Of a DNA stretch of 64,000 nucleotides, positions 36,322-45,608 are shown piece after piece (the stretch's first letter is position 1; each line of letters starts with the position of its first letter). Under the pieces are notes generated by a model, which was not told the DNA's origin, ran no database searches, and saw only the letters and a list, made by a program, of their open reading frames with translations. A program made the position numbers and the translations under genes. Source of the stretch: Rahnella victoriana (GTDB taxonomy: Bacteria > Pseudomonadota > Gammaproteobacteria > Enterobacterales > Enterobacteriaceae); assembly GCF_004330295.1 (NCBI RefSeq), contig NZ_SJOJ01000001.1, positions 62,001 to 126,000 of the forward strand, written 5' to 3'.

Positions 36322-36738
36322 CTAGTTGCTGCTGCCTTCGGGGCGGATGTTGTAAGTACCAAAGAAGCTGCGATCTGTTTCCAGGCTAATGCTCTTGCCA
36401 TTGGCATCAACGGTGATGGAACCCGTCGTTTTCGTCAGCGCACAGGCAATCCGGACATCAATGGTGCGCATCCCGTTTGGCACGTTCAGATCCACGTACT
36501 GATTAAAGTGCAGGGAAGCGACAGTCTGCCCGTCTAAAAAGACCATCAGCGGACAGGTTTTTTCGAACGGCACCAGCGACCACTGTTCCAGACGATGCAG
36601 GCGGATATGGGTCTGTCCTTCCGGCGGTGTCGCGCTTGCATTTGCGAAAGATGACTTGACCTGAAGCGTCGGTTCGTAAGGGTTACCCGCGCATCCGGCT
36701 AAAAATAAAGCAGCCAAAGCCACCAGTGTTTTTTTCAT
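36322..36738 (-). CDS. Predicted outer-membrane lipoprotein
   Basis: A 138-aa lipoprotein: signal peptide MKKTLVALAALFLAGC with lipobox L-A-G-C16, then AGNPYEPTLQVKSSF. The mature protein looks all-beta with two further cysteines (KTCPLMVF, RIACALT) that could form a disulfide. AGGGAGATAACG lies before ATG 36738; an in-frame ATG at 36867 is not favoured. I do not recognise the family; function unknown. Confidence 0.75.
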   Translation of the reverse strand: MKKTLVALAALFLAGCAGNPYEPTLQVKSSFANASATPPEGQTHIRLHRLEQWSLVPFEKTCPLMVFLDGQTVASLHFNQYVDLNVPNGMRTIDVRIACALTKTTGSITVDANGKSISLETDRSFFGTYNIRPEGSSN

Positions 36739-36965
36739 CGTTATCTCCCTGAGTTTATGAACGAATGATAGCAGTGTGCGCGCTGCGGGCAACAAAAAAC
36801 CGGTAGCCTCCGTCCGCCAACCGGCCATAACCGCAAAAAGTCCGCTAAATCTGTGACATTCGTACAAAAATCGACCACCCGAATTGCTAACCGCTTCGTG
36901 CTGGTATTTGATACTCTTATTAAGATTTATCCGATCAGCCGTTCAACTCAGCGTCAGGAATTATT

Positions 36966-37214
36966 ATGTACAGCTACACACTCATCGCACCCGCAGGGAT
37001 CGTTCAGCATTACGAAGACGAATTCCGTCAGATAGGGATTGAGCTACTGGTTGCCAAACAGAACCGTTCAGAAACGGTCGTCTTACGCAGCAGCCAGTTC
37101 AGCGAAGAAAGAACCTTTATCACGCACGTACATCTGCTGATTTTCAGCCTGTGCATGCGGGTACAGAAACAACTCAAAAATGGCAATGCACCGAATACGA
37201 CGATTATGTACTGA
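36966..37214 (+). CDS. Uncharacterised 82-aa protein
   Basis: A short gene with AGGA 8 bases before ATG 36966. The product (MYSYTLIAPAGIVQHYEDEFRQIGIELLV... RSSQFSEERTFITHVHLLIFSLCMRVQKQ) has a possible single amphipathic or membrane-associated helix at about 52-65. Not recognised. The AT-rich composition fits the neighbouring glycosyltransferase rather than the core genes. Confidence 0.42.
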   Translation: MYSYTLIAPAGIVQHYEDEFRQIGIELLVAKQNRSETVVLRSSQFSEERTFITHVHLLIFSLCMRVQKQLKNGNAPNTTIMY

Positions 37215-37260
37215 TCTTTTTTTCTTCCTGCAACAATGTTTGCCGCAGGAGAAGGTGAAA

Positions 37261-38361
37261 TCAGACCTTGCTGAAACATTTTTCAACCACTGCATCAAAC
37301 ACTTCTTCAACCTGGATCCTATCCATCGGATGTTTCAGTGTATCAACAAGGACTTCACCTTCCACTGGCGGTCGGTAGATAACTTTATGCAGATTGAGGT
37401 TTTGGTAAGGTCCGTTCTCATTGGGCGGATTAAGAACAAACAGACTGACCGTTTTTGTCTTAGCGGCAATGGCTAAATGCAGCGGACCGGTATCATTTGT
37501 GACCAGAATATCCAACGCATTAATAATCGATAGCAATTCTGGCATTGTGGTTTTGCCCACATAGTCAATGATGTTAAGGCGTTCTTCGACATTCATCTTC
37601 GACATGAAACCCTGTGCAATTTCAAGTTCGCCAGGAGAACCAATTAAGATTAATAAACAATCAGGATAGGTGTTTATCAATCTTTGGGCCAGTTTGACAA
37701 AATGCTCCTGAGGCCAGCGGTGGGTTAATTTAGAAGCCCCCATCTGAAATCCAATCAGCTTTTTGTTAGACACTTTCTCAAACTGAGGGATGTTGCCAGG
37801 TATAAACATTTCTGTTTGGTTTGGATCACACCCCAGCAAACTGACCAGATCTAACTTTCTTTGGATGATGTGTTGCTTTTGTCCCCGGGTAACTCCCGCC
37901 AGCCACTTATCCAAACCCGCCGGTTCATTTCGGTAATAATCTTTAAATAAGTACTCGCAACCACAAATGACGGAAGCAATAACATCATAGGGTGCTCTGC
38001 TATGGAGGGTGACAGCAAGTTGGGGTTTTTCAGCTCTCAATGCAGGAATGAGCTTCCTCATATCACCGAATGTATTATCCATCGGTAATACACGGTCAAA
38101 ATTTTCTCCGGGAGTCACTAACGCCGCGTTTTGGCGACTGGTTACCAGAACAATCCGGGCAGAAGGATAACGTAACCTGACAGCCCGAATAGCGGCAGTG
38201 GTAAACATAAAATCACCAAGACGTTTGGTTGAAAAAATAACGATGCGTTCAAAATTTCGGCGCTTATCGAAGGTCTTAGGATTTTTCAGATTGCCCGCAC
38301 AGCGGCTATAACAAAAAATAAAAGCGTTGATAAGTTTTATTCTTATATTTTTCCAGGACAC
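37261..38361 (-). CDS. Glycosyltransferase family 9 (heptosyltransferase-like)
   Basis: A 366-aa GT9 enzyme of the WaaC/WaaF/WaaQ type, expected to transfer a heptose or related sugar in LPS or capsule assembly at the inner face of the membrane. Features: N-terminal IVIFSTKRLGDFMFTTAAIRAVRLRYP (about 40-66), central LIGFQMGASKLTHRWPQEHFVKLAQRL, and the donor-site block LLSIINALDILVTNDTGPLHLAIAAKTKTVSLF. There is no waa cluster nearby. It is AT-richer than its neighbours and lies just 3' of a tRNA-Lys gene, suggesting acquisition by transfer. Acceptor unknown. Confidence 0.85.
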   Translation of the reverse strand: MSWKNIRIKLINAFIFCYSRCAGNLKNPKTFDKRRNFERIVIFSTKRLGDFMFTTAAIRAVRLRYPSARIVLVTSRQNAALVTPGENFDRVLPMDNTFGDMRKLIPALRAEKPQLAVTLHSRAPYDVIASVICGCEYLFKDYYRNEPAGLDKWLAGVTRGQKQHIIQRKLDLVSLLGCDPNQTEMFIPGNIPQFEKVSNKKLIGFQMGASKLTHRWPQEHFVKLAQRLINTYPDCLLILIGSPGELEIAQGFMSKMNVEERLNIIDYVGKTTMPELLSIINALDILVTNDTGPLHLAIAAKTKTVSLFVLNPPNENGPYQNLNLHKVIYRPPVEGEVLVDTLKHPMDRIQVEEVFDAVVEKCFSKV

Positions 38362-38554
38362 TCATAACCTCATCTTAACGACTAATAATTATTCATAAAC
38401 CGTCTTGATCCGTTATGAATACTCAACGCTCAAAGACATATGAATACGCATAGTATTAAAAATGAGGAGCATGAGAAAGTAGTAAAGGATGAAGAGATAA
38501 AAGAAAACATATTTTGGGAATTTCATGATTTGAGGCACTGATCTGAAAGGATGT

Positions 38555-38630
38555 TGGTGGGTCGTGGCGGGTTCGAACCGCCGACCAATTGATTAAGAGT
38601 CAACTGCTCTACCGACTGAGCTAACGACCC
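38555..38630 (-). tRNA. tRNA-Lys (CUU)
   Basis: 76 nt with encoded CCA. Acceptor GGGTCGT/ACGACCC, D-loop AGCTCAGTCGGTAGAGC, anticodon stem-loop TTGA-CT-CTT-AA-TCAA, T-arm GGCGGTTCGAACCCGCC. The CUU anticodon reads AAG; E. coli K-12 has only the UUU lysine tRNA. Confidence 0.96.
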
Positions 38631-39002
38631 AACGCACAGGATTATTCTCCTGTCGTCTGAGGATGTCAAACGCTTATCCCCACTTTATTTGCCGTTATTC
38701 TCAGAGATATTTGTGAAGCTCATCACGGGCAAAAAAGGTATTATTCCCGCCTTCGTCACTGACATTTGATTAATTAACACTCAATTATCCGCGATGTAAA
38801 AAATACGATACATTTTTTTCTTCGGCATTTTTCATGCCAGTTATAATAAATGCGCACTTAACATTACTATTACACCATCCGCAGCAACTGTCGTTCCAGT
38901 TGTGGTGATAAAAGAGCCGTTCAGAGCTCAAAAGACTGACGTAAATGAATGCGATATGGCGGAGTTCATACGCAAAAAGCAAAAAACAGGAATCAATACA
39001 AC
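38631..39002. other. cycA upstream region
   Basis: 372 bp between tRNA-Lys (leftward) and cycA (rightward). It must contain both promoters. E. coli cycA mRNA is a GcvB small-RNA target, but I cannot confirm a pairing site by eye. No ORF is supported. Confidence 0.4.
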
Positions 39003-40403
39003 ATGCAAGAAGAGTCAAAAATCCTCGTCCAGCCGGAGGAAGAGAACGCTGAAGGTTTGCGGCGAAATCTCTCCAACCGCCATATCCAGCTTATTGCCAT
39101 CGGTGGCGCTATCGGTACCGGCCTGTTTATGGGCTCCGGTAAAACCATCAGCCTCGCCGGTCCGTCCATTATTTTCGTCTACATGATCATCGGCTTTATG
39201 CTGTTTTTCGTCATGCGTGCGATGGGCGAACTGTTACTGTCCAATCTTGAATACAAATCCTTCAGCGACTTTGCTGCTGACCTGCTGGGCCCGTGGGCCG
39301 GATATTTCACCGGCTGGACCTACTGGTTCTGCTGGGTGGTCACCGGCATTGCTGATGTCGTCGCCATCACGGCCTACGCACAGTTCTGGTTCCCCGGACT
39401 GTCGCAATGGGTCGCATCCCTGCTCTGCGTGCTGGTGCTGCTGAGCCTCAATCTCGCCACCGTGAAAATGTTCGGTGAGATGGAGTTCTGGTTTGCGATG
39501 ATTAAAATCGTTGCCATTGTCGGGTTGATTATCGCCGGGCTGGTGATGGTACTGACACACTTCCAGACGCCGACCGGCACCGTTGCCTCATTCAGCAACC
39601 TGTGGAATGACGGCGGATTCTTCCCGAAAGGCGTCAGCGGCTTCTTTGCTGGTTTCCAGATCGCGGTGTTCGCGTTTGTCGGTATCGAACTGGTCGGCAC
39701 GACCGCCGCCGAAACCAAAGATCCGCAGAAATCCCTGCCGCGCGCCATCAACGCCATTCCGCTGCGTATCATCATGTTCTACGTCTTCTCGCTGATCATG
39801 ATTATGTCCGTGACACCCTGGAGCCACGTGGTGGCGGATAAAAGCCCGTTTGTTGAGTTGTTCGTTCTGGCCGGTCTTCCGGCGGCGGCGAGCATCATTA
39901 ACTTCGTGGTGCTGACGTCTGCGGCATCCTCCGCCAACAGCGGGGTGTTCTCCACCAGCCGCATGCTGTTTGGTCTGGCTCAGGAAGGCAACGCGCCGAA
40001 AGCCTTCGGTAAGCTCTCCTCCCGCGCGGTCCCGTCAAACGGCCTGACCTTCTCCTGCATCTGCCTGCTCGGCGGTGTAGTGCTGATTTACCTGATCCCG
40101 AACGTAGTGACGGTCTTCACGCTGGTCACCACCGTTTCTGCGATCCTGTTTATGTTCGTCTGGACCATCATCCTTTGCTCGTATCTGGTCTATCGTCGTC
40201 AGCGCCCGCAGTTGCATGAAGCATCCATCTACAAAATGCCTCTCGGCAAACTGATGTGCTGGGTGTGTATGGCGTTCTTCGCCTTCGTTCTGGTTCTGCT
40301 GACCTTGCAGGATGACACCCGACAGGCGCTGATGGTCACGCCGCTGTGGTTTGTGATCCTTGGGATTGGGTATGGGTTACGCAGGCGCAGCCGTAAAGCC
40401 TGA
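39003..40403 (+). CDS. cycA: D-serine/D-alanine/glycine:H+ symporter CycA
   Basis: A 466-aa APC-superfamily amino-acid permease (E. coli CycA 470 aa) with 12 TM helices. Near-identity to E. coli runs through the N-terminal SNRHIQLIAIGGAIGTGLFMGSGKTISLAGPS, FVGIELVGTTAAETKDPQKSLPRAIN and CSYLVYRRQRPQLHEASIYKMPLGKLMCWVCMAFF. I start at ATG 39003, where the polar N-terminal tail has the family length; ATG 38949 would add 18 residues. It imports glycine, D-alanine, D-serine and cycloserine. Single-gene unit with terminator. Confidence 0.95.
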   Translation: MQEESKILVQPEEENAEGLRRNLSNRHIQLIAIGGAIGTGLFMGSGKTISLAGPSIIFVYMIIGFMLFFVMRAMGELLLSNLEYKSFSDFAADLLGPWAGYFTGWTYWFCWVVTGIADVVAITAYAQFWFPGLSQWVASLLCVLVLLSLNLATVKMFGEMEFWFAMIKIVAIVGLIIAGLVMVLTHFQTPTGTVASFSNLWNDGGFFPKGVSGFFAGFQIAVFAFVGIELVGTTAAETKDPQKSLPRAINAIPLRIIMFYVFSLIMIMSVTPWSHVVADKSPFVELFVLAGLPAAASIINFVVLTSAASSANSGVFSTSRMLFGLAQEGNAPKAFGKLSSRAVPSNGLTFSCICLLGGVVLIYLIPNVVTVFTLVTTVSAILFMFVWTIILCSYLVYRRQRPQLHEASIYKMPLGKLMCWVCMAFFAFVLVLLTLQDDTRQALMVTPLWFVILGIGYGLRRRSRKA

Positions 40404-40425
40404 GTGATAAACTCATGAGAAGAAG

Positions 40426-40448
40426 AGGAGCCATCTGGCTCCTTTTTA
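40426..40448 (+). terminator. Terminator after cycA
   Basis: AGGAGCC-ATCT-GGCTCCT followed by TTTTT. Confidence 0.88.
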
Positions 40449-40460
40449 CGTTTTGGCGGA

Positions 40461-41450
40461 TCACTCCACCTCCAGCGCCTGCCTGAACTGTGCCCACATT
40501 TTCGCCGCTGTGGGTCTGACGGAGGCCACTTTCACCGGCAGTTCCGGTGGCGCGCCGGGTTTCATTTCACCGAGATCAAACACAAAGGTGTAATCCGGTT
40601 CCTGCCCCATGCGCAAATCGCTGACCAGAATATGGCCGCCCTGTTCTTTCACGCTGTAAAAACCGTGGCTGAACCAGGCGACGCGCGCCAGAAACGCATT
40701 GTCTTTATGCGCTGCATATAAGGCTTCGCCACGCGGATAGAAGCGGAAACGGATCGGGGAATCCGGGTGCAGCAGCGAGGTAAACCCTTCACCATAGCTG
40801 TCACGGCGCATCACCACCACCCGCCACACCAGCGAATTGAGCGGTGTCGGCGTGACCAGCACCTGCGTGCTTTCGATATTCTGGCGTTGCAGTTCTTCGC
40901 CGACGTGCCGCGTCACCTGATGCTGTTCAACTACGGTACACACCAGATACAGGCAACTGATGCCCAGCAGCACGTTGTTCCACATGATGCCGCGCTGTTG
41001 TTCGCGATACAGCGCCAGCCCGACGCCGATGATCAGCGGTAAGGTATAAAGCGGATCGATAATAAAAACACTGCCGACCGCAAACGGATAATTTGTGAAT
41101 GGCAATCCGAGCTGCGTACCGTAAACGGTCATTAAGTCCAGCAGCGGATGGGTGATCAACGCCAGCCAGACCGCGCCCCACCAGTGGCGGAAATGTTGTC
41201 CGCCGCTGAACAGTTTTGCCATCAGCCAGGCCAGCAGCGGTGAAATCAGCGTCAGATAAAACAACGCATGGCTTTCGGTGCGGTGCATCGTCATATTGCT
41301 GATGGCGTCACCGTGATCGTAAAACACGTCCAGATCGGGCAGTGTGCCGCACACCGCCCCGGCCAGTGCGGATTTCCACACCGGCGTGCGTTTGCCCATC
41401 ACCGCAATACCGATGGCCGCCCCTAACACTAACTGCGAAACCGAATCCAT
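40461..41450 (-). CDS. YdjM-like membrane-bound metal-dependent hydrolase (DUF457)
   Basis: A 329-aa inner-membrane protein. The N-terminal half has the family pattern GTLPDLDVFYDHGD, HRTESHALFY and LITHPLLDLMTVYGTQ, whose His/Asp residues are thought to bind metal. At least four TM helices within the first 180 residues are followed by a soluble C-terminal domain (about 185-329). The E. coli relative YdjM is a LexA-controlled short protein; this one is longer and of the type often called hydrolase without a proven reaction. Its start is 9 bp from the rutR stop, so it may be co-transcribed with rutR. Confidence 0.82.
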   Translation of the reverse strand: MDSVSQLVLGAAIGIAVMGKRTPVWKSALAGAVCGTLPDLDVFYDHGDAISNMTMHRTESHALFYLTLISPLLAWLMAKLFSGGQHFRHWWGAVWLALITHPLLDLMTVYGTQLGLPFTNYPFAVGSVFIIDPLYTLPLIIGVGLALYREQQRGIMWNNVLLGISCLYLVCTVVEQHQVTRHVGEELQRQNIESTQVLVTPTPLNSLVWRVVVMRRDSYGEGFTSLLHPDSPIRFRFYPRGEALYAAHKDNAFLARVAWFSHGFYSVKEQGGHILVSDLRMGQEPDYTFVFDLGEMKPGAPPELPVKVASVRPTAAKMWAQFRQALEVE

Positions 41451-41459
41451 TCTGACCCC

Positions 41460-42149
41460 TTAATCCCGACGCTGGATGCCTTCGGTAATAATGCGCTGCA
41501 CGTTGCTCACCGTTTGCTCAAAGTAGTCAGGTTCGCTGAGCGTTTTGCCGGTGATGGCTTCAACCTGTACACCAAAATCGGCGTAATGTTGCGTGGTCGC
41601 CCACAGCATAAAAATCAGCTGCATCGGGTCAACCGGGGCGATCAGCTCCTCTTTAATCCAGCCGCGGATCACATCCGATTTATCTTCCACCAGCGTTTTC
41701 AGGCTGCCGCCCAGTTCCTGTTTCAGCAGCGGCGCACCCTGCACCATCTCCAGACAAAACAACCGCGACGCCTGCGGGTGATCGCGGGAGACACAGAGTT
41801 TCAGACGGATATATTCGCGGATCGCTTCCAGCGGATGCTGATCCGGCTGCAAGGCTTTCAGCGGCGCCAGCCAGATATCCAGCAGCCCTTTCAGCACAGC
41901 GATATACAAATCTTCTTTCGACGGGAAGTAATACAGCAGGTTGGTTTTCGACACGTCGGCGCGTTCCGCCACCTGATCCAGGCTGGTGCCGTGGAGACCG
42001 TACAACGAGAAAAATTCCAGTGCCGCGGCCATGATGGTGCCGCGTTTGGCCGCGACCGCCCGCGAACGTCGCGTCGGTGCTTTCGCCGCCGCTTTGCGGG
42101 GTTTTGTTTCCCCGGCGGCAGACTGCGGAGGTTCAACCAATGGCTTCAC
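41460..42149 (-). CDS. rutR: Pyrimidine utilization regulator RutR (TetR family)
   Basis: A 229-aa repressor (E. coli RutR 212 aa) of pyrimidine catabolism, released by uracil or thymine. The HTH (about 45-80: ALEFFSLYGLHGTSLDQVAERADVSKTNLLYYFPSKEDLY) and the effector domain match E. coli RutR. The N-terminus carries an additional Pro/Lys/Ala-rich tail. I start at GTG 42149, which has AGGGAG 5 bases upstream; ATG 42191 has no ribosome site. Divergent from rutA, with the operator at 42323-42338. Confidence 0.93.
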   Translation of the reverse strand: MKPLVEPPQSAAGETKPRKAAAKAPTRRSRAVAAKRGTIMAAALEFFSLYGLHGTSLDQVAERADVSKTNLLYYFPSKEDLYIAVLKGLLDIWLAPLKALQPDQHPLEAIREYIRLKLCVSRDHPQASRLFCLEMVQGAPLLKQELGGSLKTLVEDKSDVIRGWIKEELIAPVDPMQLIFMLWATTQHYADFGVQVEAITGKTLSEPDYFEQTVSNVQRIITEGIQRRD

Positions 42150-42322
42150 AACGTCTCCCTGAGACAAACAGCAAGGCTCAAAGCATAACAAATGAGAATA
42201 AAAGCGACTATCGCTAACCGCCGCATAAATGAAAGCAACAAATTAATAACCACAATAATTGTGTTATTTAACAAAATTGCACCATTTACGTTCAATCCTG
42301 CCTGATTTATGTGCAGTTATTT

Positions 42323-42338
42323 TTGACCAAATGGTCTG
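42323..42338. promoter_or_regulatory. RutR operator
   Basis: TTGACCA-AA-TGGTCTG matches the known RutR palindrome TTGACCA-N2-TGGTCAA at 12 of 14 specified positions. It lies 73 bp upstream of the sigma-54 -24 element and between the divergent rutR and rutA genes. Confidence 0.82.
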
Positions 42339-42410
42339 AAACAGACCGTTTGCTCCACCAAAAATGAAAACATATTTTCAACGCACTGATAATCAAAGAG
42401 ATTAAAAAAC

Positions 42411-42426
42411 TGGCATCCGGCTTGCA
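42411..42426 (+). promoter_or_regulatory. Sigma-54 promoter of rutABCDEFG
   Basis: TGGCAT-CCGGC-TTGCA: GG (42412-42413) and GC (42424-42425) with the correct 10-bp interval, a full match to the -24/-12 consensus. It fits the nitrogen-limitation control (NtrC) known for E. coli rut. Confidence 0.88.
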
Positions 42427-42473
42427 ATAGCGATCCTGAATTCCTTCATTCGCGTTGCATCATGAGGTGAGCT

Positions 42474-43565
42474 ATGAAAATCGGTGTCTTTATTCCTATC
42501 GGCAACAACGGCTGGTTAATTTCAGAAACTGCGCCGCAGTACAAACCGACCTTCGAACTGAACAAAACCATTGTGCAGAAAGCGGAGCATTACCATTTTG
42601 ATTTCGCGCTCTCGATGATCAAACTGCGCGGCTTCGGCGGCAAAACCGAATTCTGGGAACACAACATGGAGTCGTTCACGCTGATGGCGGGCCTCGCTGC
42701 CGTGACCTCCCGCATCCAGCTTTACGCCACGGCCGCCACGCTGGTTATGCCTCCGGCGATTGTGGCACGCATGGCCGCTACCATTGATTCCATCTCCAAT
42801 GGCCGTTTCGGCGTCAACGTCGTCACCGGCTGGCAGAAACCGGAATACGAACAGATGGGCATGTGGCCGGGCGATGATTATTTCACCCGCCGCTACGACT
42901 ATCTGACCGAGTACGTTAGCGTGCTGCGTGACCTGTGGGGCACCGGCCACTGCACGCTGGACGGCGAATTCTTCAAAATGGACGACTGCCGCGTCAGTCC
43001 GCGCCCGCAAAGCGAGATGAAAGTCATCTGCGCCGGACAAAGTGATGCCGGCATGGCATTCTCCGCTAAACACGCCGACTTCAACTTCTGCTTCGGCAAA
43101 GGCGTGAACACCCCGACCGCGTTTGCGCCGACCGCCGCGCGCATGAAAACGGCGGCCGAAGCCGAAGGGCGCGACGTCTCTTCTTACGTGCTGTTTATGG
43201 TGATTGCCGACGAAACCGATGCCGCCGCCCGCGCCAAATGGGATCTGTATAAAGCCGGTGCTGACGCCGAAGCACTCGCCTGGCTGACCGACCAGAGCAG
43301 CAAAGACACCAAATCCGGAGCCGACACCAACGTCCGCCAGATGGCCGACCCGACTTCGGCGGTCAATATCAACATGGGCACGCTGGTCGGTTCTTACGCC
43401 AGCGTCGCCAGAATGCTCGATGAAATCGACACCGTGCCCGGCGCAGGCGGCGTGCTGCTGACCTTTGACGATTTCGTACAAGGCATCGAAAACTTCGGTC
43501 GTTACATCCAGCCATTAATGAAAACCCGCCAGCACATCGGCACTGAGCAGAAAGAGGTCGCATGA
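42474..43565 (+). CDS. rutA: Pyrimidine monooxygenase RutA
   Basis: A 363-aa luciferase-family flavin monooxygenase that opens the uracil ring with O2 and reduced FMN, giving ureidoacrylate peracid. TIM-barrel sequence with [48 protein letters not shown] and the FMN-binding [25 protein letters not shown] precedes ATG 42474. First gene of the operon; its TGA overlaps the rutB ATG (ATGA). Confidence 0.97.
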   Translation: MKIGVFIPIGNNGWLISETAPQYKPTFELNKTIVQKAEHYHFDFALSMIKLRGFGGKTEFWEHNMESFTLMAGLAAVTSRIQLYATAATLVMPPAIVARMAATIDSISNGRFGVNVVTGWQKPEYEQMGMWPGDDYFTRRYDYLTEYVSVLRDLWGTGHCTLDGEFFKMDDCRVSPRPQSEMKVICAGQSDAGMAFSAKHADFNFCFGKGVNTPTAFAPTAARMKTAAEAEGRDVSSYVLFMVIADETDAAARAKWDLYKAGADAEALAWLTDQSSKDTKSGADTNVRQMADPTSAVNINMGTLVGSYASVARMLDEIDTVPGAGGVLLTFDDFVQGIENFGRYIQPLMKTRQHIGTEQKEVA

Positions 43566-44314
43566 TGAACGTCGTTGAGAATCAAACTGTGGTACGCCGC
43601 GAACCCCAAAATACCGGCGAGGAAACGATCCTCACAGCACGTCCTGAAGCCATTGCCTTTACGCCGCAACAAACGGCGCTGATCGTGGTGGATATGCAAA
43701 ACGCCTACGCCTCACAAGGCGGTTATCTGGATCTGGCGGGCTTTGATGTTTCCGCCACCGCGCCGGTGATTGCCAATATCAAAGTGGCGATTGCCGCCGC
43801 CCGCGCCGCCGGGATTAAAGTGATTTTCTTCCAGAACGGCTGGGACAATCAGTATGTCGAAGCCGGAGGTGCCGGTTCGCCGAACTTCCACAAATCCAAT
43901 GCGCTGAAAACCATGCGCAAGCGCCCGGAACTGATGGGCAAACTGCTGGCAAAAGGCGACTGGGATTATGACCTGGTCGATGAACTTCAGCCGCAACCGG
44001 GCGACATTGTGTTGCCAAAACCGCGTTACAGCGGCTTCTTCAATACCCAGCTCGACAGCCTGCTGCGCAGTTACGGTATTCATCATCTGGTCTTCACCGG
44101 CATCGCCACCAACGTGTGCGTCGAATCCACGCTGCGCGACGGGTTCTTTCTGGAATATTTCGGCGTGGTACTGGAAGACGCCACCCATCAGGCCGGACCG
44201 GAATTCGCGCAAAAAGCCGCGATTTATAACATCGAAACCTTCTTTGGCTGGGTCTCCAGCGTGCGCAATTTCTGCGACGCCGTGGGTTACAAAACTGAAC
44301 AAAACGCGGCCTGA
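43562..44314 (+). CDS. rutB: Ureidoacrylate amidohydrolase RutB
   Basis: A 250-aa isochorismatase-like cysteine hydrolase that releases aminoacrylate from ureidoacrylate. The catalytic triad is visible as D44 (VVDMQNAY), K153 (LPKPRYSGF) and C186 ([10 protein letters not shown]). The ATG overlaps the rutA stop by 4 bp, so the pair is translationally coupled. Confidence 0.96.
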   Translation: MMNVVENQTVVRREPQNTGEETILTARPEAIAFTPQQTALIVVDMQNAYASQGGYLDLAGFDVSATAPVIANIKVAIAAARAAGIKVIFFQNGWDNQYVEAGGAGSPNFHKSNALKTMRKRPELMGKLLAKGDWDYDLVDELQPQPGDIVLPKPRYSGFFNTQLDSLLRSYGIHHLVFTGIATNVCVESTLRDGFFLEYFGVVLEDATHQAGPEFAQKAAIYNIETFFGWVSSVRNFCDAVGYKTEQNAA

Positions 44315-44340
44315 CCGCTTTCTGAAAAGGACAATTAACC

Positions 44341-44727
44341 ATGCCTAAAAGCGCCATTATTCCGGCGGGCAGCGGCGTTCCGCTGGCTCCGTTTGTTCCG
44401 GGCACCCTCGCCGATGGCGTGGTGTACGTTTCCGGCACCCTGCCGTTTGATAAAGACAACAACGTGGTGCATGTCGGCGACGCCGCCGCGCAAACCCGTC
44501 ATGTACTGGAGATCATCAAAAGCGTGATCGAAACCGCAGGCGGCACGATGGACGACGTCACCATGAACTCGATTTTTATCACCGACTGGGCGAACTACGG
44601 CGCAGTGAATCAGGTGTACGCCGAATACTTCCCCGGTGAAAAACCGGCACGCTTCTGCATTCAGTGCGGGCTGGTGAAACCGGATGCGCTGATTGAAATC
44701 GCGTCAGTTGCCCATATCGGCAAGTAA
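44341..44727 (+). CDS. rutC: RutC (RidA/YjgF family)
   Basis: A 128-aa RidA-like protein, the E. coli RutC length, that removes or deaminates 3-aminoacrylate. [36 protein letters not shown] and [26 protein letters not shown] carry the family Arg and the C-terminal block. AAAGGACAATTAACC lies before ATG 44341, 26 bp after rutB. Confidence 0.96.
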   Translation: MPKSAIIPAGSGVPLAPFVPGTLADGVVYVSGTLPFDKDNNVVHVGDAAAQTRHVLEIIKSVIETAGGTMDDVTMNSIFITDWANYGAVNQVYAEYFPGEKPARFCIQCGLVKPDALIEIASVAHIGK

Positions 44728-44768
44728 ATCGTTTTTAAACCCTGTCCTGAGCACCTTGAGGAAACAAC

Positions 44769-45608
44769 ATGTATTACAAGGTATTGGGTAAGAAAAATGC
44801 GGATGCAGAAACCGTCGTACTCTCTTCGGGACTGGGCGGTTCGGGCGGCTTCTGGCAACCCCAACTGGCGATGCTCGCGGAACATTTTCGCGTCGTGGTC
44901 TATGACCAGCACGGCACCGGTGTCAGTCAGGGCACGGTGCCTGCGGGTTACCGCATGGAAGACATGGCCGACGAACTGGCGGGGATGCTCAACGGGCTGG
45001 ATATCAGCCGCTGCCATCTGGTCGGCCACGCACTCGGCGGCATCATCGGCCTGCATCTTGCCCTGCGTTATCCGGCGCTGTTGCAAAGTCTGGTGGTGAT
45101 TAACGGCTGGACGAAGCTCGACAGCCAGACGCGGCGCTGCTTTGAAGTGCGGCAAAATCTGCTGCTCAACAGCGGCGTGGATGCCTATGTGCAGGCGCAG
45201 CCGCTGTTTCTGTATCCGGGGGACTGGCTTTCTGAACATGAGGCGTTATTGCAGGAAGAGCGCCAGCATCAGGTGGCGCATTTTCAGGGGATGGAAAACC
45301 TGCTGCACCGTTTACAGGCGCTGATGGATTCAGACCTGACGGAAAGCCTCGGTCAGGTGATTACGCCGACGCTGGCGTTCAGCTGTAAAGATGATCTGCT
45401 GGTGCCGTGGTCGCGTTCGGTGGATCTCGCATCCCGCCTGCCCCACGGCGAACACACCCAAATGCTGTACGGCGGTCATGCCATGAGCGTGACCGACCCG
45501 GAAACCTTTAACCCGATTTTACTGGACTGGCTGCTGCGGCATTCATCGCAAGCTTCTGCCGCACCTGCCGGTCGTCTGCCCACGGAGACATCATGGCCGA
45601 AGCATTAA
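44769..45608 (+). CDS. rutD: RutD alpha/beta hydrolase
   Basis: A 279-aa alpha/beta-hydrolase-fold protein thought to speed hydrolysis of aminoacrylate. The nucleophile elbow reads GHALGG (86-91), with Ala88 where a serine would be. E. coli RutD also lacks a normal serine nucleophile, so this is a family trait and not a mutation. The last about 20 residues ([20 protein letters not shown]) run past the fold and overlap rutE by 16 bp. Confidence 0.95.
   Translation: MYYKVLGKKNADAETVVLSSGLGGSGGFWQPQLAMLAEHFRVVVYDQHGTGVSQGTVPAGYRMEDMADELAGMLNGLDISRCHLVGHALGGIIGLHLALRYPALLQSLVVINGWTKLDSQTRRCFEVRQNLLLNSGVDAYVQAQPLFLYPGDWLSEHEALLQEERQHQVAHFQGMENLLHRLQALMDSDLTESLGQVITPTLAFSCKDDLLVPWSRSVDLASRLPHGEHTQMLYGGHAMSVTDPETFNPILLDWLLRHSSQASAAPAGRLPTETSWPKH

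Larger units (their letters stand above)
42150..42473. other. rutR/rutA control region
   Basis: 324 bp holding a RutR operator (42323-42338), a sigma-54 promoter (42411-42426) and a TGCACC half-site (42278-42283) of the kind NtrC uses. No ORF. Confidence 0.7.

Noticed and set aside
37218-37256. Terminator of the GT9 gene
   Set aside because: The hairpin with TCCTGC/GCAGGA arms is followed by A, not T, on the minus strand.
36966-38630. Integrated island with attachment-site repeat at tRNA-Lys
   Set aside because: No second copy of the tRNA 3' end and no integrase in the window; kept only as a weak hypothesis.
42522-43481. A 319-codon antisense frame across rutA
   Set aside because: rutA is certain; the frame is a composition shadow.
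45020-45045. Loss-of-function mutation in rutD (GHALGG instead of GHSxG)
   Set aside because: E. coli RutD likewise lacks the usual nucleophile serine, so this is normal for the family.
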